Shown here: positions 25,219 to 34,191 of the stretch, one piece after another | Layout: each line of letters starts with the position of its first letter | Position numbering within the stretch: position 1 is the stretch's first letter | NCBI RefSeq assembly: GCF_035712445.1 | Contig: NZ_DASTAT010000040.1 | Location: 1-53,472 of the forward strand | Direction: 5' to 3' | Source of the DNA: Oligoflexus sp. | GTDB lineage: Bacteria; Bdellovibrionota_B; Oligoflexia; Oligoflexales; Oligoflexaceae | Length of the DNA: 53,472 nt | Translations under genes and position numbers: made by a program | The notes under the pieces: generated by a model | What the model saw: the letters and a program-made list of their open reading frames with translations, nothing else | The model's database searches: none | Told to the model about the DNA's origin: nothing

Positions 25219-26273
25219 AGCTGAGCGCTCACCGCCGCGATCTTATCCGCAGCGACTCCCTGTTGGACAAGGAAGGCCCGCATGGCCCCGGCAAGGTCCG
25301 GGACCTCTTCGGGCCACGCCCCGAGCATCTGCTTGAACGCATAGGCTAAAAGCTTCGGATGCCGATATTCCCTGATTCCCAGTTCATTGGAACGATCGAA
25401 ATCCGCGGCGATGGTTTTCCACGGCACACCCAGTGTCGCTTCCAGTATCGCGCTCATGACCCCGGTGCGGTCCGTGCCGAGGCGGCAATGAATCAGATAA
25501 GGACCGGGATGCGTGGCCATGAAGTCAAAGACCTGCTGCAGGGCATAGGCATAGGCGGGACTTTGGGGTGAAAAATAGGAATCCTCATAGCTGGTGATGT
25601 GCAGAAGGACTTTGCCCTCCGCCACCAGACGCGCATAGTAAGCCGGCACTTCTGGGCCGACGACATCGGCCGTATGATCGGCAAGGTTGATGACGGCGTT
25701 GATGCCTTTGTGTTCCATCAGTTTCTGAACGGCCTGCAAACGATCCGCTTCCGATTTCAAAGCGCTACGGCTCGGGATGAAGGGATGATAGGATCGAAAG
25801 AGCATGCCCGGCGCCAGGTCTCCGCCGCCCAGCTCACGAAAATTGCTGAGCTGCTCGTCACTCGCATACTGATCTTTGACCACGGACGCCTGCTGATCCC
25901 GCCAGGCAATCGACGCGGGATCATCCCCGGGAAAGAGCACCACGAAGTTGCCGGTGAATTGATAGCCCGGAGCTTCCGTTTCCGCCCCGATCCACTGCGT
26001 ATCATTCACAACGAACTTATATTCCGGCTGACCGCTGTTGCCGGGTATATCATAATCACTGCGAGGACGCGTGACGCGCCATACTCCATCCGGTCCCTTT
26101 TGCAAAGGCCAGGAGGATTTCATCCATGACGTAAAAGATCCACGCAGCACGACACTGCGCACGTTCTGAAGTCCGTATTTAGTCGGATTAAAACCGATCG
26201 TCATCCCATCTTCGGCCCAAGCTGCGCCTGCAGTGAGCCAGAGCATCAGCACACAGATCCATGAACGCATCAT
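25191..26273 (-). CDS. Secreted CBM48-like plus tyrosine-phosphatase fusion
   Basis: 360 aa with a Sec signal peptide (cleavage after AWA, about residue 20). Residues 23-118 look like the AMPK-type glycogen-binding CBM48: VVLRGSFTSWMKSSWPLQ, DGVWRVT, YKFVVNDTQWI. Residues 140-350 are a Y_phosphatase3-type domain with NFRELGGG at 144-151 and the Cys-x5-Arg active site HCRLGTDRTG (Cys263, Arg269). The protein should dephosphorylate something outside the cytoplasm, and the binding module suggests a glucan or other glycan target. The layout recalls laforin, which joins a CBM20 to a dual-specificity phosphatase. The 3' end overlaps the convergent gene by 28 nt. Substrate is inference. Confidence 0.78.
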   Translation of the reverse strand: MMRSWICVLMLWLTAGAAWAEDGMTIGFNPTKYGLQNVRSVVLRGSFTSWMKSSWPLQKGPDGVWRVTRPRSDYDIPGNSGQPEYKFVVNDTQWIGAETEAPGYQFTGNFVVLFPGDDPASIAWRDQQASVVKDQYASDEQLSNFRELGGGDLAPGMLFRSYHPFIPSRSALKSEADRLQAVQKLMEHKGINAVINLADHTADVVGPEVPAYYARLVAEGKVLLHITSYEDSYFSPQSPAYAYALQQVFDFMATHPGPYLIHCRLGTDRTGVMSAILEATLGVPWKTIAADFDRSNELGIREYRHPKLLAYAFKQMLGAWPEEVPDLAGAMRAFLVQQGVAADKIAAVSAQLQRLDAASF

Positions 26274-26378
26274 AATCTTTTCTCCCAGGGGTTGTGAGCC
26301 TTGTCAGGCGGCCTCATGATGCCGAAGCTGGGCAGGGCTCGCAAGATTAATGTAAAATGGCGCTGCAGGGAGGTAGCT

Positions 26379-27065
26379 ATGATGGATTTGCTCAGCCAGG
26401 TGGATGAATACTGCGAACGCACGGACTTTCACCTTCTGGCCGAACCCTTGAATTTATTCAGTAACCTTTTCTTTTGGGTGGCGGCGCTCCTGGCGATTCG
26501 CGAGATCCGGCGGCGTGCGATTTCACGCAAAGGCTATCTCTGGGGCCTTGTGCTGCTTGTTTTCATGGTGGGACTTGGTTCGGGACTCTTTCATAGTCTG
26601 GCGACGCGCTGGGCCAAAATCTGCGATGTGAGCTTCATCGGTGTCTATGTCGTCTGCTTTCTGTGGGGCTGGGCCCGCCATGTCATCCGCATTTCGCTGC
26701 GCGACAGCCTCAAGCTGATGGGACTCTTCGCGGTGGTGTCGGCGTTTTTTTATCTCATCTTTCTGAAGCTGCCGGTGAATGGATCGCAGGGTTATTTCGG
26801 AGTGGCCTTTTTCCTGTTCCTTTTGGGTCTTCAGCAGAAGGTTCAGATGTCGGGAGCCCGAACACTGACCTGGGCTTCACTGGCCTTTGTGGCTTCGCTG
26901 ATCTTTCGGACCTGGGATGAGGAACTCTGTGCACTCTGGCCGTATGGAACTCACTTTCTGTGGCATAGCGGCAACGCACTGGTCTGCTATCTGACGCTCA
27001 GGGGCATCAGCGAGGAATGGGAGTGGCAGGAGGGAGGCCACCGCGGGCCCGAGAGCCCGCGGTAA
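26379..27065 (+). CDS. Ceramidase-family integral membrane hydrolase
   Basis: 228 aa, about seven hydrophobic segments. The motifs are those of the alkaline ceramidase/PAQR-like superfamily of zinc-dependent membrane hydrolases: EPLNLFSNLFFW near residue 20, GSGLFHSLATRWAKICD near 68 (Ser, His and Asp of the metal/catalytic site) and GTHFLWHSGNALVCYL near 194 (two His ligands). It would cleave an amide in a membrane lipid, perhaps a sphingolipid or N-acyl lipid. Start at 26379 (ATGATG) after GGGAGG; the longer frame from 26301 has no ribosome site. A GC-rich palindrome covers its last codons. Confidence 0.82.
   Translation: MMDLLSQVDEYCERTDFHLLAEPLNLFSNLFFWVAALLAIREIRRRAISRKGYLWGLVLLVFMVGLGSGLFHSLATRWAKICDVSFIGVYVVCFLWGWARHVIRISLRDSLKLMGLFAVVSAFFYLIFLKLPVNGSQGYFGVAFFLFLLGLQQKVQMSGARTLTWASLAFVASLIFRTWDEELCALWPYGTHFLWHSGNALVCYLTLRGISEEWEWQEGGHRGPESPR
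27041..27062. repeat. GC-rich inverted repeat between convergent genes
   Basis: CCGCGGGC, six bases, GCCCGCGG inside the last codons of the ceramidase gene and 13 nt from the GH5 stop. The A/T run follows on the wrong side for a standard terminator on the minus strand, and is an A-run on the plus strand. It may still pause or protect converging transcripts. Confidence 0.5.
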
Positions 27066-27074
27066 AAAAGGTGC

Positions 27075-28838
27075 TTAGGCGCGGCAGCTGCAGCCAGCGG
27101 ATTCCTGGTACTGCTTCTGACCGATTGTATACTGAGTGCAGATCGCAGCGTCCTGGATCCAGCCCCAGCCATTCACGGGATTGGAACCGGCGGTGCAGGC
27201 CGGATAGCCTTCCTTGCCGCTGGGATCATTGTAGGTTGGCAGCACGCAGCGATAGCCCTGGGGATCTGTGCCCAGGTTGCTGCTGTCTACAGCTGTTCCC
27301 CGTGGACAGATGCTGACGCAGCTGGAGGCCCGCAGACCGCGCGCCAGATTCTGCTGGCAGCTGACCTGCTGCTTCATCGCCAGACCTTCGGGACTATAGA
27401 TCCACTCATTATTGAGTTTCACTTTGATAGGGAAGGTGAAGGAATCATCTTCCGCGACCTGATCGAAGAGAGTCAGGGGCGCGGCCTGCCAGACCATAGT
27501 GCCCTGGAATCCAGCCTGGTTCGCATAACGATACATGCGCGACAGGTAGTAAGGACGATCGCGGCGATAGTCATCGGGTTTGCCGTCGTAGCCCTGCTCG
27601 CTGAAGCCGGTTTCTTCCATGATGATGGGCTTGCCGTTCTTCGCGGCAATCGCGCCACGATCCTTGATCACGCAGCGATCAAACCAGTCAAGGTCCGAGG
27701 TGGGAACCGCCCAGTTATCGGGGTAAAGGTGCGTGGTCATGAACGAGACGTAAGGCAGAGCCGCGTTACGCGCGAAATCCACGCCTTTCATACCGTTATT
27801 GATCCAGCTGTGCTTGTTCATGCACTCGGGATCCTGATGCGAGGTGCGGTAGCCTTCCTCGCCGGTCGTGATCAGGTGATTGCTGTCCACGCTGCGGACA
27901 TACTGGGACATTTCATTGAGCCAGTTATAAACGAGTTCACCGGCTTTATAGTTCGCGGGATTTTCAGCCGCGCAGCCGTTATAGGTTTTGTTGCCGACAT
28001 CGGTACGCAGGCACTCATAGTAATCCGAGGTGTGCGCTTCGTTGGTCAGTTCGATCGCGAAAATGCCGGGATCGTCGCGGTAGCTGAGGCCCGTATAGGG
28101 GTTGGTACGGGTCAGGAAATTCCAGACGTGATTTTTGAAGGCCGTCTTCACCGTCTCGTCTGAATAGAAGTATTCCTTCGTCACCACCGCTTCCACGGGA
28201 TTGTCAGGACGATTCAGCGCCGCACAGTCGCTGGCGTTATAGGTGAGCTTCAGAACATGGTGACTGCGTTTTTCCACGCAGGAATAGGTCATGTTCTTCT
28301 GGGCAGGAGTCGCGCGCTTGGCAAGGGTTTGCTCGACCCACCATTCCATGCCGCAGTACTCGTGCTCAAAATTCACGAGGGGCAGGATTACGCGGATTCC
28401 GTGTTGACCGGCAGCGGCGATCGTATAATCGAGCTGCTGAATGCCGTCCATATTCAGCGACAGGTCTTTATTTATGAAGGGCGGGGTGACATTGCTGCCT
28501 TTGGAACCTTCGCAGGCAAAACCCCAGAGGCGGATGACCTTGAAGCCTTCCGCGGCGTAGTTTTCCATCACCTTATCGATCTGAGGATAGGTGACGCGAC
28601 CGTTTTTATATTCCTTGACGACATTTCCTTGGAAAGCTTCCGACATCGCCAGTCGATAAAAGTTACTGCCGACAAAATAGAATGGATTGCCGTCCACCTG
28701 GAAACGACCGTTGCTCACCTGCACAAAACTTTGCACGGCGGCCCTTGGTTTTTCCATAGTCTGGGACTCAGGCTGCTGGCTGCTGCAGCCCATGCTGCTC
28801 ATTAAACAAAGGAACAGAGTTCCAAGAAACATCCGCAT
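27075..28838 (-). CDS. GH5 (mannanase-like) lipoprotein with Cys-rich C-terminus
   Basis: 587 aa, lipobox SSMGC at Cys18. The catalytic (beta/alpha)8 domain of glycoside hydrolase family 5 spans about 38-480: FKVIRLWGFACEG near 99, acid/base Glu267 in IELTNEAH, HLYPDNW near 370 and nucleophile Glu409 in PIIMEETGFSEQGYD. The set is closest to beta-mannanase subfamily GH5_7. The last 95 residues hold eight Cys, with CPRGTAVDSS and YPACTAGSNPVNGWGWIQDAAIC. The latter recalls the CBM10 pattern (C...GWGWxxxxxC), so a small disulfide-bonded cellulose-binding domain is likely. The protein is probably displayed on the surface. Two palindromes lie upstream. Mannan versus glucan specificity is not certain. 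Confidence 0.88.
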   Translation of the reverse strand: MRMFLGTLFLCLMSSMGCSSQQPESQTMEKPRAAVQSFVQVSNGRFQVDGNPFYFVGSNFYRLAMSEAFQGNVVKEYKNGRVTYPQIDKVMENYAAEGFKVIRLWGFACEGSKGSNVTPPFINKDLSLNMDGIQQLDYTIAAAGQHGIRVILPLVNFEHEYCGMEWWVEQTLAKRATPAQKNMTYSCVEKRSHHVLKLTYNASDCAALNRPDNPVEAVVTKEYFYSDETVKTAFKNHVWNFLTRTNPYTGLSYRDDPGIFAIELTNEAHTSDYYECLRTDVGNKTYNGCAAENPANYKAGELVYNWLNEMSQYVRSVDSNHLITTGEEGYRTSHQDPECMNKHSWINNGMKGVDFARNAALPYVSFMTTHLYPDNWAVPTSDLDWFDRCVIKDRGAIAAKNGKPIIMEETGFSEQGYDGKPDDYRRDRPYYLSRMYRYANQAGFQGTMVWQAAPLTLFDQVAEDDSFTFPIKVKLNNEWIYSPEGLAMKQQVSCQQNLARGLRASSCVSICPRGTAVDSSNLGTDPQGYRCVLPTYNDPSGKEGYPACTAGSNPVNGWGWIQDAAICTQYTIGQKQYQESAGCSCRA

Positions 28839-28970
28839 GGATTTTCTCCTTCATAATTGTCATAAGACCCATCGCAACCAAGGAGATACTTGATTTTTTT
28901 AGCGAGCGATAGTCAATTTCGTTGAGGGTTTATGAAAGGTGAAATTGCTGGTTTTATCCTGTAAAATCCA

Positions 28971-28993
28971 TGCATTAATGCATTTGTTAACAA
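28971..28993. promoter_or_regulatory. Two adjacent palindromes upstream of GH5
   Basis: TGCATTAATGCA (28971-28982) and TTGTTAACAA (28984-28993) are both perfect palindromes separated by one base, 133-155 nt before the GH5 start, in the AT-rich gap 28839-29090. A half-site ATTAATGCA recurs at 29016-29024. They may be regulator sites; short AT-rich palindromes also arise by chance. Confidence 0.4.
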
Positions 28994-29090
28994 TTACAAC
29001 AAACTAGCTTTATGAATTAATGCAGACCGATAGGGATGACGCGGCCTCTGTCGCGAGGCGGGGACGCGATTGTTTTGCGGGAACACGCGA

Positions 29091-30224
29091 TCAAGTATCC
29101 CGAAACGGACTCTTCCGATCCAGTTCCTCGATCGCAGCCTGAATCATCTGACGTTCTTCCTGGATAAAGCGTTCAATCGGCTCGCGCAAATTGGGATCCA
29201 TGATGCGGTGCGCGCTGCGGGTCAAGCTGGGGCGGAAGCCTCGCTGGATTTTATGCTCGCCCTGCGCGCCGGCCTCAAAGAGTTCCAGGCGTCTTTGAAT
29301 CGCGAACTCGATCGTCTGGTAATAGCAAAGCTCAAAGTGAAGATCCTGATAGGTCTCAAGGCTCCCCCAATAACGACCAAAGAGCGTTCTGCCTTTGAAA
29401 AAATTCAAAGCCCCCGCGATCGGCTGCTCCCCGCGACTGGCCAGGACGAAGAGGATGCGATCGGGCATCGCTGTGAAAACCTGCTCAAAAAAACCCGCCG
29501 AAAGATAGGGAATCGCATCCTTCTTCTCGGCCGTGGTCAGATAAAGCTGCTCCATCAACGCACCATGCTCAGGCTTCAGATCCGCACCTGTCAGCAGCTG
29601 AATGCTGAGCCCATGACTCGCGACCCGCTGGCGTTCCCTTTGAATATCCCGCCGTCTTTTCCCCACAAAGCTGTCGAGATAATCCTGGAAATCACGGTAA
29701 GCCTGATTCCGCCAGTGATACTGAAGGGAATGACGAATGGTGAAACCCTGCTCCTGAAACGCGAGGCATTCCTCGTCAGGAATGAAGAGCGCATGATCCG
29801 ATGACAGCTGACCCTTTACCGCCAGCTGCAGGGAAAACTGAATCAGCCGGTCGCGCAGCTGCCGCGCATCGGCCCCTGGCCTCACCAGAATCCGGGGCCC
29901 TGTCGCGGGAGTGAAAGGCGCGGCATGCAGAAGCTTCGGATAATAAGGCCGATGAAAGCGTTGAAAAAAACGCGCCCACTCCCAATCGAAGATATATTCC
30001 CCATAGCTGTGCGACTTCACGTAACCGCAGAGTACGCCCGCCAAACCCTGCGCATCCCAGGCCTGCAGATAAATGGGATCCCAGCCCGAGCTTCCGCCGA
30101 TGCTGCCGCTGTCTTCCAAGGCCTTCAGAAAAGGGTAATCAAAGAAAGGAAAGTCAGGCGCCTCCAATCCCTTCCAGGTGGTGGCGCCGATATCTTCAAT
30201 GGACGAGCTGAGTTTGTAATCCAT
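29091..30224 (-). CDS. FemAB-like GNAT acyltransferase (DUF482 family)
   Basis: 377 aa, cytoplasmic. Matches the FemAB_like/DUF482 group of peptidogalycan-type N-acyltransferases: WDPIYLQAWDAQGLAGVLCGYVK near 48, SYGEYIFDWEWARFFQRFHRPYYPKLLHAAPFTP near 72-105 (read in two parts: YIFDWEWA and YYPKLLHAAPFTPATGPR), KRRRDIQRERQRV near 190 and the acceptor-binding GRTLFGRYWGSLE near 278. The C-terminus has IQRGFRPSLTRSAHRI. Family members are assumed to transfer an amino-acyl or acetyl group; the acceptor is unknown. ATG start, no operon partner. Confidence 0.85.
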   Translation of the reverse strand: MDYKLSSSIEDIGATTWKGLEAPDFPFFDYPFLKALEDSGSIGGSSGWDPIYLQAWDAQGLAGVLCGYVKSHSYGEYIFDWEWARFFQRFHRPYYPKLLHAAPFTPATGPRILVRPGADARQLRDRLIQFSLQLAVKGQLSSDHALFIPDEECLAFQEQGFTIRHSLQYHWRNQAYRDFQDYLDSFVGKRRRDIQRERQRVASHGLSIQLLTGADLKPEHGALMEQLYLTTAEKKDAIPYLSAGFFEQVFTAMPDRILFVLASRGEQPIAGALNFFKGRTLFGRYWGSLETYQDLHFELCYYQTIEFAIQRRLELFEAGAQGEHKIQRGFRPSLTRSAHRIMDPNLREPIERFIQEERQMIQAAIEELDRKSPFRDT

Positions 30225-30314
30225 GTGCGTTCCCCTTGGTCGGGCTCATTCTATACTGAGCCCACGCGGGAAACAAAGCGGCTTTGCGACCGGGCAATCA
30301 CGACTGGAGGAGGT

Positions 30315-31337
30315 TCAGTCCACCAGCAGATCGTATTTGGCTTCCAGAATGCTGTTCTGAAGAAGGACGATGTCGTCGAGTATGCTCTTCATCTTCGCCT
30401 CGTTCTCCCGCTTCTGGACCGCGTCGCGGCTGTGAGTGATCTTGGCCAGAGTGAGAAAGGCCAGGAAATTCAGTTGCGTGAGCTTCAGAACATCCTGCCG
30501 CGTGGACCGTTCGCGCAGTCCGTTGCGCACTTCATTCAAGAACTGTTCGCGCGTCACGGGTTTGCCTAGAAAAGCAAAGGCACCCATGTTCAGCATGCTG
30601 ATGATGTCCGCCCGATCGGAATAACCGGACGCGAAAATCACGGGAATATCCGGAGATTTTTTGCGGACGTGAGCCAGGAGCTCCATGCCGTTCATATTCG
30701 GCATGCGCAGGTCAAAGATCATGAGGTCCGGGACGTCTTTTTCCAGGATCGCCACCGCCTCGCGCCCATCAAGGGCCCGCAGCGTGCGGATCGGCATGCC
30801 TTCCAGGTAGCTTTCGTAAAGATCGAGGATATCCTTTTCATCATCCACGAGCAGCACCGTGACCATGCTTGTCTCGGGCGTGAGCGCGGCAGGATCGTCT
30901 TCAAAAAAACCAAAGGCTGGAGCGGTCCTGACCTTCGGCGGCTGGCCTACGGAATAAACCGAGAGTTTGCTGACCGTGGCGCTGGTATCCCATTCCACGG
31001 CATAATCAACCTGCAGAGCGTCCAGCCAGTCCTTCAGGACATCATTGGCTTCAAACATGAGGTTCATGATCGCGTCATCGACCCCGAGCGTGCCGGCGCG
31101 TATCTGGGCCAGGAGTCCCTCGAATTGATGGGCAAAGCGCGTGAAGCTATCAAAGCCCACGATGGAACCGCTGCCTTTGACCGTATGTATCATCCGAAAA
31201 ATGCGGTCGATGAGATCCTTGTTCCCCTTGTCCCGTTCGAGCTGCACGAAACAGATTTCGGCATCAGCAAGCAGTTCCCTGGCTTCCTGAACATAATCAG
31301 CACGCAACTTGTCATCGAATTCGCTCTGACTGGGCAT
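30315..31337 (-). CDS. Hpt-receiver signalling protein
   Basis: 340 aa. Residues 1-105 are a histidine phosphotransfer (Hpt) domain with the phospho-acceptor in MIHTVKGSGSIVGFD. Residues about 165-285 are a response-regulator receiver: acidic pair LLVDDEKD, phospho-accepting Asp in LMIFDLRMPNMNG, a Ser-type switch residue in VIFASGYSD and Lys in FLGKPV. The last 50 residues are helical and charged. No DNA-binding or enzyme domain, so it should pass phosphate between partners, as in chemosensory or phosphorelay pathways. Start at 31337 with GAGAGGA 5 nt upstream; the longer frame has no site. No kinase lies adjacent. Confidence 0.88.
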   Translation of the reverse strand: MPSQSEFDDKLRADYVQEARELLADAEICFVQLERDKGNKDLIDRIFRMIHTVKGSGSIVGFDSFTRFAHQFEGLLAQIRAGTLGVDDAIMNLMFEANDVLKDWLDALQVDYAVEWDTSATVSKLSVYSVGQPPKVRTAPAFGFFEDDPAALTPETSMVTVLLVDDEKDILDLYESYLEGMPIRTLRALDGREAVAILEKDVPDLMIFDLRMPNMNGMELLAHVRKKSPDIPVIFASGYSDRADIISMLNMGAFAFLGKPVTREQFLNEVRNGLRERSTRQDVLKLTQLNFLAFLTLAKITHSRDAVQKRENEAKMKSILDDIVLLQNSILEAKYDLLVD

Positions 31338-31465
31338 ACGTCCTCTCAAGGCTGTCGATCCCCTTATTGTAACACGGTGGAACACTCAAAAAAATAGCAG
31401 CGGCGCTGGCTCCTGCCTTGCCTTATGATGGACAGCAAAGAGAGACGAAGAGAGGGGGCTCTGGC

Positions 31466-32044
31466 GTGAAAAAGATCGTACTGACAGGTGGGCCGGGCGC
31501 GGGCAAGACGGCGGTCCTGGAGTTAGCGAAACGGCAATTTTCAGGGCAATTTGCCATTATTCCGGAGTCGGCCAGCGTGGTGTTCGGAGGCGGATTCTGG
31601 AGGCATCACACGCTTCCTGGACGCAGGGCCGCACAGCGTGCCATCTATCATGTCCAGCGGGAATTTGAAACCATGCTGGACGAGGAAGGTCTCGCGCAGG
31701 TCGCGCTCTGTGATCGCGGAACAGTGGACGGGGCTGCTTATTGGCCGGATGGTTTCGATGGCTTCTTTAAAGAACTCGGCACCACGCGCGCCCTGGAGTA
31801 TGCGCGCTATGCCGCCGTCATTCATCTGCGCACACCGGCGAGCGAACAGGGCTATAACGCGCAAAATCCCTTGCGAACCGAAAGCGCGCTGGAAGCTCAG
31901 GCGATCGATCAAAGAATCCACGAGCTCTGGTCCGGGCATCCGCGTGTGACCATTATCAATAGCACGGACGATTTTTTGGTGAAGGCCAACCGGGCCCTGG
32001 CTGCGATTCAAAAGGAATTGATGGGACTTTCAGGCGGCAAATAA
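31466..32044 (+). CDS. AAA_28-family NTPase/kinase-like protein
   Basis: 192 aa P-loop protein. Walker A GGPGAGKTAVLE lies at the very N-terminus (8-19), the IIPESASVVF and GGFWRH segments follow, then CDRGTVDGAAYWP (about 88-100) as in AAA_28/NadR-like nucleoside-kinase-type ATPases, and an ADP-lid region LRTPASEQGYNAQNPLRTE. It probably phosphorylates a small molecule or acts as a regulatory NTPase. GTG start at 31466 preceded by AGAGGGGG. Followed directly by a hairpin at 32047-32069. Confidence 0.8.
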   Translation: MKKIVLTGGPGAGKTAVLELAKRQFSGQFAIIPESASVVFGGGFWRHHTLPGRRAAQRAIYHVQREFETMLDEEGLAQVALCDRGTVDGAAYWPDGFDGFFKELGTTRALEYARYAAVIHLRTPASEQGYNAQNPLRTESALEAQAIDQRIHELWSGHPRVTIINSTDDFLVKANRALAAIQKELMGLSGGK

Positions 32045-32069
32045 AAAAGGGGAGTTGAGATCTCCCCTT
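32043..32069. terminator. Bidirectional terminator, stronger on minus strand
   Basis: AAGGGGAG, loop TTGAGAT, CTCCCCTT: 8 perfect pairs between convergent genes. On the minus strand it is followed by TTTTTTA, giving a good terminator for the M2 peptidase gene; on the plus strand the T-run is poor (CTTCTT). Confidence 0.82.
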
Positions 32070-32129
32070 CTTCAGGACGGCCGCGTCTGCGTGAATTCAT
32101 ACAGACCGGAGTCGCTTTTTCATCGGAAT

Positions 32130-33995
32130 CTAGCGCGACTTCGCGTAAACCGGAGCCGCTTCCCAGCCGCAGCTCTGACCTTTGTTCTGCTCTTTCAGCC
32201 AGCTTTGCAGCGGAGCAAAGTAGTCGATCATCGCCGATGCATCCATCTTGTTCGTGCCCGTGATCTGAGCCAGGGCTTCCGGCCAGGGCTTGGATGCGCC
32301 GAGTTCCAGCATCTTCTGCAGTTTTTCACCGGCAGCCTTGTTGCCATAAATCGAGCAGGTGTTCAGAGGACCTTTATGCCCAGCCGCATCGCAGAGCGCG
32401 CGGTGGAATTGGAACTGCAGAACATCAGCCAGGAAGTAACGCATGTAGGGCGTGTTGCCGGGAACATGATACTTCGCGCCGGGATCGAAGGCATCGGCAG
32501 GACGCGGAGCCGGAGGCACGACGCCCTGATATTTCAGGCGCAGATCCCACCAGTGCTTGTTCCAATCCTTCGCAGCGACTTTGCCCGAGAACACATCCCA
32601 GCGCCATTTATCGACGAGCAGACCCCAGGGCAGGAACGCGACCTTATCCAAGGCTCTTTGCATCTGTGAATTGATGATGGCTTTCTGATTGTCAGCGGTC
32701 GTTTCCAGAAGTCCCACTTTTTTCAGGTAATCAGGCGTCATCGACAAGGCGATCGCGTCGCCGATGGCTTCGTGGAAACCATCGTTGGCGCCCGATTGAT
32801 AGAGCATGGGCTTGTCGTAGTAATAAAGGTAGTAATAGTTGTGACCCAGCTCGTGATGAACGGTGATCAGATCCTCCTGATTGATCTTGATGCACATCTT
32901 GATGCGCGCATCGCCGTTATACTCGGGATCCCAGGCACTGGCGTGACAGACGACGTCCTTGCCTTCCGGCTTCACGAACATCGAACGTTCCCAGAAAGTC
33001 TTGGGCAAAGGCTTCAGACCGATCGAGGTGAAGAAGGATTCGGCCAGCTTCACCATTTTTTCCGGCGTATACTTCTGCTTCTGCAGCGCCGGCGTCACGT
33101 CCACTTCGGGCTGGCCCTTGTAAGGCTGCAGATCGGGATAAATGTAGTTCCAATCCTGGGCCCACATATTGCCGACGAGGTGCGCGGGCAGGCCGCCTTT
33201 TTTCGGAACCAGGGTATTGCCGTAGCGGGTGTTCAGCTTCTGCCGCGCATAGCAATGAAGATCCTTGTAAAGGGGCTCGACCTGAGTCCAAAGACGGTCG
33301 ACTTCCTTTTCAAATTCCGCCGGCGACATATCATAGCCCGAGCGCCACTGGTCACCCATATCCGCAAAGCCGATGCTGCGTGCACCTTCGTTGCCGAGTT
33401 CGACAAAGCGTTCATAGAGCGGACGAATCTTCTGGCCCATCGTATTGTGCCAGCCAGCCCAGGCTTCCTGCAGTTCCTTGTTATTTTTGCTCGACGCGAT
33501 CACATCTTCCAGAGCGCCAAGGTCCTTGCAGTTCTTGCCCTGCTTATCACAGACCTTGCCCTTGCCGTATTCGGCGTCCATGGTCGTCGTCACGCGCGCC
33601 AGCTCTTCGGCCTTGGCCTTGTCCGTAGGCGCCACGAGGCTGGCGCTGGTGCGGAGCAGTTGAATCTGGCGACGGGTATCGGCATCCAGCTTATCGAGGA
33701 TCGGCAGAAAACGGGCGGATTCCTGGATGGCTTTGGTGGAATAGCTCAGATATTCCGCATTGGCCACGGCCGCCGCGGCTTCAGTTTCCGCGGTAATATT
33801 GGTTTGCTTGGCCCAATCGGCTTTCGATTGAGTGACGAGCAGGCGGCGCAGATCCTTATCGACCTGAGCCACAAAGGCTTTGGCTTCTTCCACAGTCGCC
33901 GGTTTGGACGCAGCGGGAGTTTCCCCTGCCGCATAGAGCAGACTGCTGAGGCCAAGGCCGAGAGTCAGTCCGAGACCGCTGATGGAATGTTTCAT
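32130..33995 (-). CDS. M2-family zinc dipeptidyl carboxypeptidase (ACE-like)
   Basis: 621 aa with an N-terminal signal peptide (LGLGLSSLLYAAGE). Homologous to angiotensin-converting-enzyme-type M2 peptidases, which release dipeptides from peptide C-termini. The zinc site HHELGHNYYYLYY with HExxH and the downstream third ligand in NDGFHEAIGDAIALS are intact, followed by PFLPWGLLVDKWRW-type residues (VAFLPWGLLVDKWRWDVF) conserved in the family. It likely works in the periplasm on peptides from digestion or wall turnover. A terminator lies about 60 nt downstream. Confidence 0.95.
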   Translation of the reverse strand: MKHSISGLGLTLGLGLSSLLYAAGETPAASKPATVEEAKAFVAQVDKDLRRLLVTQSKADWAKQTNITAETEAAAAVANAEYLSYSTKAIQESARFLPILDKLDADTRRQIQLLRTSASLVAPTDKAKAEELARVTTTMDAEYGKGKVCDKQGKNCKDLGALEDVIASSKNNKELQEAWAGWHNTMGQKIRPLYERFVELGNEGARSIGFADMGDQWRSGYDMSPAEFEKEVDRLWTQVEPLYKDLHCYARQKLNTRYGNTLVPKKGGLPAHLVGNMWAQDWNYIYPDLQPYKGQPEVDVTPALQKQKYTPEKMVKLAESFFTSIGLKPLPKTFWERSMFVKPEGKDVVCHASAWDPEYNGDARIKMCIKINQEDLITVHHELGHNYYYLYYYDKPMLYQSGANDGFHEAIGDAIALSMTPDYLKKVGLLETTADNQKAIINSQMQRALDKVAFLPWGLLVDKWRWDVFSGKVAAKDWNKHWWDLRLKYQGVVPPAPRPADAFDPGAKYHVPGNTPYMRYFLADVLQFQFHRALCDAAGHKGPLNTCSIYGNKAAGEKLQKMLELGASKPWPEALAQITGTNKMDASAMIDYFAPLQSWLKEQNKGQSCGWEAAPVYAKSR

Positions 33996-34191
33996 AGGAA
34001 TTCCTTCTACGCAATTTTGACGCTTAAAAAGCTACATTATGGGCTGACAGACGCTGCAAGCTAGCAAGAGCAGCTGACGCTGTCCAGTCTGAAGGCTTGG
34101 CTGGCTGAAAGGCCCTGAGGCCCTGGTTTACACTCAATTCCGCAGCCGAAATGTGGTATCATGGCTAGGAAGCTGGACAGGAGTAACGGCT

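Noticed and set aside
27041..27062. Rho-independent terminator between ceramidase and GH5
   Set aside because: The hairpin is strong but the run after it is A on the plus strand, and T lies before it on the minus strand, so it lacks terminator polarity.
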